Shown here: positions 61,701-64,000 of the stretch, in pieces
Layout of the letters: every line of letters begins with the position of its first letter
Numbering within the stretch: the first letter of the stretch is position 1
Assembly: GCF_016743775.1 (NCBI RefSeq)
Contig: NZ_JAEQMY010000001.1
Coordinates: 62,001 to 126,000 of the forward strand
Direction of reading: 5' to 3'
Source of the DNA: Microvirga aerilata
GTDB lineage: Bacteria > Pseudomonadota > Alphaproteobacteria > Rhizobiales > Beijerinckiaceae
DNA length: 64,000 nt
Translations under genes and position numbers: made by a program
The notes under the pieces: model-generated
What the model saw: the letters and a program-made list of their open reading frames with translations, nothing else
Database searches by the model: none
Told to the model about the DNA's origin: nothing

Positions 61701-62818
61701 CGCTGGCTGCCCCCTCGCCACACGGAATCCTCTCGCATCATGTTCATCAAAATTCCTTCGCGCAGTCCGCGATCCGCGATGCGCAGGCGCTCCGAGGGGA
61801 AAGCCCGCCGGATCGCTTCCAATATGGCGCAGCCTGCGAGAACCAGATCGGCGCGGTCCTTGCCGATGCAGGGATTCTCGGCCCGCTGCCTGAAGTCCGA
61901 ATGCAGCAAACGCTCCATCACTGTCGAGATCTCGCCGTTGCGCATCCACATCCCATCGACCCGGCGCCGGTCGTAGCGCGCGAGCCCGAGATGAATACCC
62001 CCGACGGTCGTGACGGTTCCCGAGGTCCCGAGAAGATGGAAGTTCCGGGCCCGACCGGCCTCGGCGGCGCCGATGGCGAAATTCATGAGCAGGTCGGACA
62101 CCTCCTCGACCATGTTCTCGAAGGTCTTGGGCGTCACGTCTATTCCGCCATGGCGCTCGGCCAGGGTCACCACGCCCACAGGCAGCGAGTCCCAGGCCCG
62201 TATCCGCTTGCACGGATCCGCGAAGGCATGCGGAGCCTGGCCGTCGAGCCACGCGATCTCGGTGGAGCCGCCGCCGATGTCGAAGATGATCACCGACTGC
62301 GCCTTGGGATCGACCAGGGACGCGCAGCCCGTCACGGCCAGATAAGCCTCCGTCTTGCGGTCGACGATCTCAAGCTCCAGATCGAGATCGCGCCGCACCC
62401 GCTCGATGAAGGCCGGGCCGTTCTGGGCGAGGCGGCAGGCCTCGGTGGCCACGAGGCGCGCCCGGATCACATCCTTGGCGATCATCTTCTCCCGGCAGAC
62501 GCGAAGCGCCTCGAGGGTGCGCATGATCGCATCGTCGCTGAGGCGGTTTCCGAGCCCGAGCCCCTCGCCCAGGCGCACGATCCGCGAGAAGGCGTCCACG
62601 ACCCGGAAGCCGAAATGTGCAGGCTCCGCAATGAGAAGGCGGCAGTTGTTCGTGCCGAGGTCGAGGGCCGCGTAGCTTCTGGACGTGCGCCGTCTCGGTT
62701 CCGTTCTGGCAGCCGGCGCCGGACGGTCGGCAACCCAGGATGAACCGTTCGCGGGCTCGATCAGCGGATCCGCGCGTCGGTCTCCCGGTTCTGTTGGTAC
62801 GTCGGCTTTGACGGTCAA
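61697..62818 (-). CDS. ppx: Ppx/GppA family phosphatase
   Basis: Exopolyphosphatase or (p)ppGpp phosphohydrolase of the ASKHA fold. Phosphate-binding loops: [16 protein letters not shown] at ~50-65 and [17 protein letters not shown] at ~178-194; [16 protein letters not shown] later. 373 aa from a TTG start at 62818; a Pro/Arg-rich N-terminal ~45 residues precede the fold. It lacks the C-terminal HD-like part of long Ppx proteins, as usual in alphaproteobacteria. Coupled to rlmE by a four-base overlap, a pairing common in Rhizobiales. Confidence 0.92.
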   Translation of the reverse strand: MTVKADVPTEPGDRRADPLIEPANGSSWVADRPAPAARTEPRRRTSRSYAALDLGTNNCRLLIAEPAHFGFRVVDAFSRIVRLGEGLGLGNRLSDDAIMRTLEALRVCREKMIAKDVIRARLVATEACRLAQNGPAFIERVRRDLDLELEIVDRKTEAYLAVTGCASLVDPKAQSVIIFDIGGGSTEIAWLDGQAPHAFADPCKRIRAWDSLPVGVVTLAERHGGIDVTPKTFENMVEEVSDLLMNFAIGAAEAGRARNFHLLGTSGTVTTVGGIHLGLARYDRRRVDGMWMRNGEISTVMERLLHSDFRQRAENPCIGKDRADLVLAGCAILEAIRRAFPSERLRIADRGLREGILMNMMREDSVWRGGSQR

Positions 62819-62934
62819 AACTCATTCCCCAGGCACCCCGGTGGGAATGCCCTCTTTGTCCTGAGAGTAACAACCGCCCTGCGGTCCTGCCAAGGGTGGA
62901 GCCGGCAGAATATCGTTTACCCCCGAAAGGGGTA

Positions 62935-64000
62935 TCAGATCCGGAGCCCTCTCAGGCGCTCGGTCAGGCCACCCAGAACATCCGCCCCCACATTGGCGAC
63001 GGCCACCCGCAGATGCCCCTCCTGGCCGGGGCCGAAATAGCTGCCCGGCAGGCACAGGACGCCGCGCTCGGTCGCCAATCGCTCCGCTACCTGCTGCGCC
63101 CTCACTCCCGGGAACGGGTGGCGCAGATAGGCGAAATAGGCGCCAGCCGACTCGATCGTCCATTCCGGCAGAGGCGCGAGCGCCTCCCGAAAAACCTGTG
63201 CACGCCCGTTGATCTCGGTCCTGTTGCCCTCGCGCCAGTCCCGTAGGGCGTCGATGGCCCAGGGCAGGGCGGCCTGGGCGGTGCGCGGGGCGCAGATCTG
63301 GATGCAGTCGAGAATTTTGGCTGCCTGCTCGATCAGCCGGGCATCCGCCATGATGGCGCCCGTGCGGTGTCCCGGAATCGCATAGGACTTCGAGAAGGAG
63401 TAGAGCTGGATCACCGTGTCGCGCCAGTCCTCGCCGGTAAAGAGGCCGTGCGGACGGTTCATCCCGTGCGGCAGGAAGTCACGATAAGTCTCGTCGATCA
63501 CGAGATAAATGCCGCGCCGGCGGCAGAGCTGCGCAAAGCTCTCGATCACGTGGGCCGGATAGACGGCGCCTGTGGGATTGTTCGGCGTGACGAGGACCAG
63601 AGCCCTGACTTTATCGTCGATCAGGGCTTCCGCATCCTCGACGCGGGGCACGAAGCCGGCTTCCGGCCGGCATGGCAGCGGCCGCGGCTCGATGCCCAGC
63701 ATCTCGAGGCTCATCTGGTGATTGAAGTACCAGGGCGTCGGCAGCAGCACGGCATCGCCGCGATGGGCCAGCAGCATCATGGCGGCAAAGAACGCCATGT
63801 TGCAGCCGGCGGTGATCGCGGTGTCGGCCGGCTCGATCCGGCCCTCGTAGATCCGCGAGAGCTCGGCCGCATAGGCTTCCCTCAGATCCGCATCCCCGTT
63901 GATCGGACTGTATTGCGAGCCAGCAGCCGAGCCTGCCGTGGCGGCCATGCGTTCCAGAAGGCTGGCGTGAGGCGGATTGCCCGGTACGGCTTGCGAGAGA
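62935..64000 (-). CDS. Class I/II aminotransferase, 5' end outside window
   Basis: PLP-dependent aminotransferase. The visible part runs from the window's right edge (frame reads LSQAVPGNPPHASLLERMAA at the edge, so the gene begins outside) to a stop at 62935. It shows QYSPINGDADLREAYAAEL, TAGCNMAFFAAM, LVTPNNPTGAVYPAHV, VIDETYRDF and the PLP lysine in SFSKSYAIPGHRTG. It resembles aspartate/aromatic aminotransferase-like proteins; substrate unknown. The gap to ppx (62819-62934) holds the ppx promoter. Confidence 0.9.
   Translation of the reverse strand, partial: LSQAVPGNPPHASLLERMAATAGSAAGSQYSPINGDADLREAYAAELSRIYEGRIEPADTAITAGCNMAFFAAMMLLAHRGDAVLLPTPWYFNHQMSLEMLGIEPRPLPCRPEAGFVPRVEDAEALIDDKVRALVLVTPNNPTGAVYPAHVIESFAQLCRRRGIYLVIDETYRDFLPHGMNRPHGLFTGEDWRDTVIQLYSFSKSYAIPGHRTGAIMADARLIEQAAKILDCIQICAPRTAQAALPWAIDALRDWREGNRTEINGRAQVFREALAPLPEWTIESAGAYFAYLRHPFPGVRAQQVAERLATERGVLCLPGSYFGPGQEGHLRVAVANVGADVLGGLTERLRGLRI

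Overview
The window is high-GC chromosomal DNA from an alphaproteobacterium, most likely of the order Hyphomicrobiales (Rhizobiales) and close to Methylobacteriaceae/Microvirga. This is inferred from gene order (glyA-nrdR-ribD-ribE; pdxJ-acpS-lepB-rnc-era; rpsF-rpsR-DUF2232-rplI-dnaB-alr-radA; cvpA-purF), from the magnesium-type HemB, from the leucyltransferase-type N-degron enzyme and from the intergenic palindromes. No rRNA, tRNA, CRISPR array, transposase or phage gene was found. Most of the window is housekeeping DNA.

Layout. 1-3360 (minus): riboflavin genes, nrdR and glyA. 3.5-12 kb: a periplasmic L,D-transpeptidase, an exported histidine phosphatase, an acyl-CoA hydrolase, hemB, an unusual lipoprotein-LivH fusion, threonine ammonia-lyase and an RDD protein. 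12-17.3 kb: bpt, wrbA, a GST gene broken by one nonsense codon, parC and recO. 17.3-23.4 kb: a proline/alanine-rich OmpA protein, a cyclase-TolB-TPR protein and a soluble PilZ chemoreceptor. 23.4-27.2 kb (minus): pdxJ-acpS-lepB-rnc-era. 28-34.7 kb (plus): the ribosomal protein/replication block to radA. 34.9-37.5 kb: an RTX/cadherin-like protein and an NADP oxidoreductase, placed between radA and cvpA-purF. 37.7-45.9 kb: cvpA, purF, an SDR, a COG4091 dehydrogenase, der, a TPR membrane protein and NnrU. 46.2-50.5 kb: two TRAP permease genes without a binding protein, a small ORF, DUF4336 and an ArsC-like reductase. 50.5-57.3 kb: guaA, a second RTX protein, rsmB, a 49-residue lipoprotein, a MAPEG protein and guaB. 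57.6-64 kb: an MFS exporter, a Tat-exported dienelactone hydrolase, a sugar 1-dehydrogenase, rlmE, ppx and a partial aminotransferase.

How the genes work together. Three de novo purine/GMP genes (purF, guaB, guaA) lie at three sites. PdxJ supplies the PLP used by GlyA, Alr, IlvA and the aminotransferase. RecO, RadA, ParC and DnaB serve DNA maintenance. Era, Rnc, Der, RsmB and RlmE serve ribosome assembly.

Most notable: (1) the lipoprotein-LivH fusion; (2) two different RTX genes, each at a seam in an otherwise conserved housekeeping block; (3) a soluble chemoreceptor with a complete c-di-GMP PilZ motif; (4) a GST pseudogene with a single TGA where Trp is expected; (5) a family of ~40-bp repeats in alternating orientation at several intergenic sites. 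I did not find a clear new multi-gene system.
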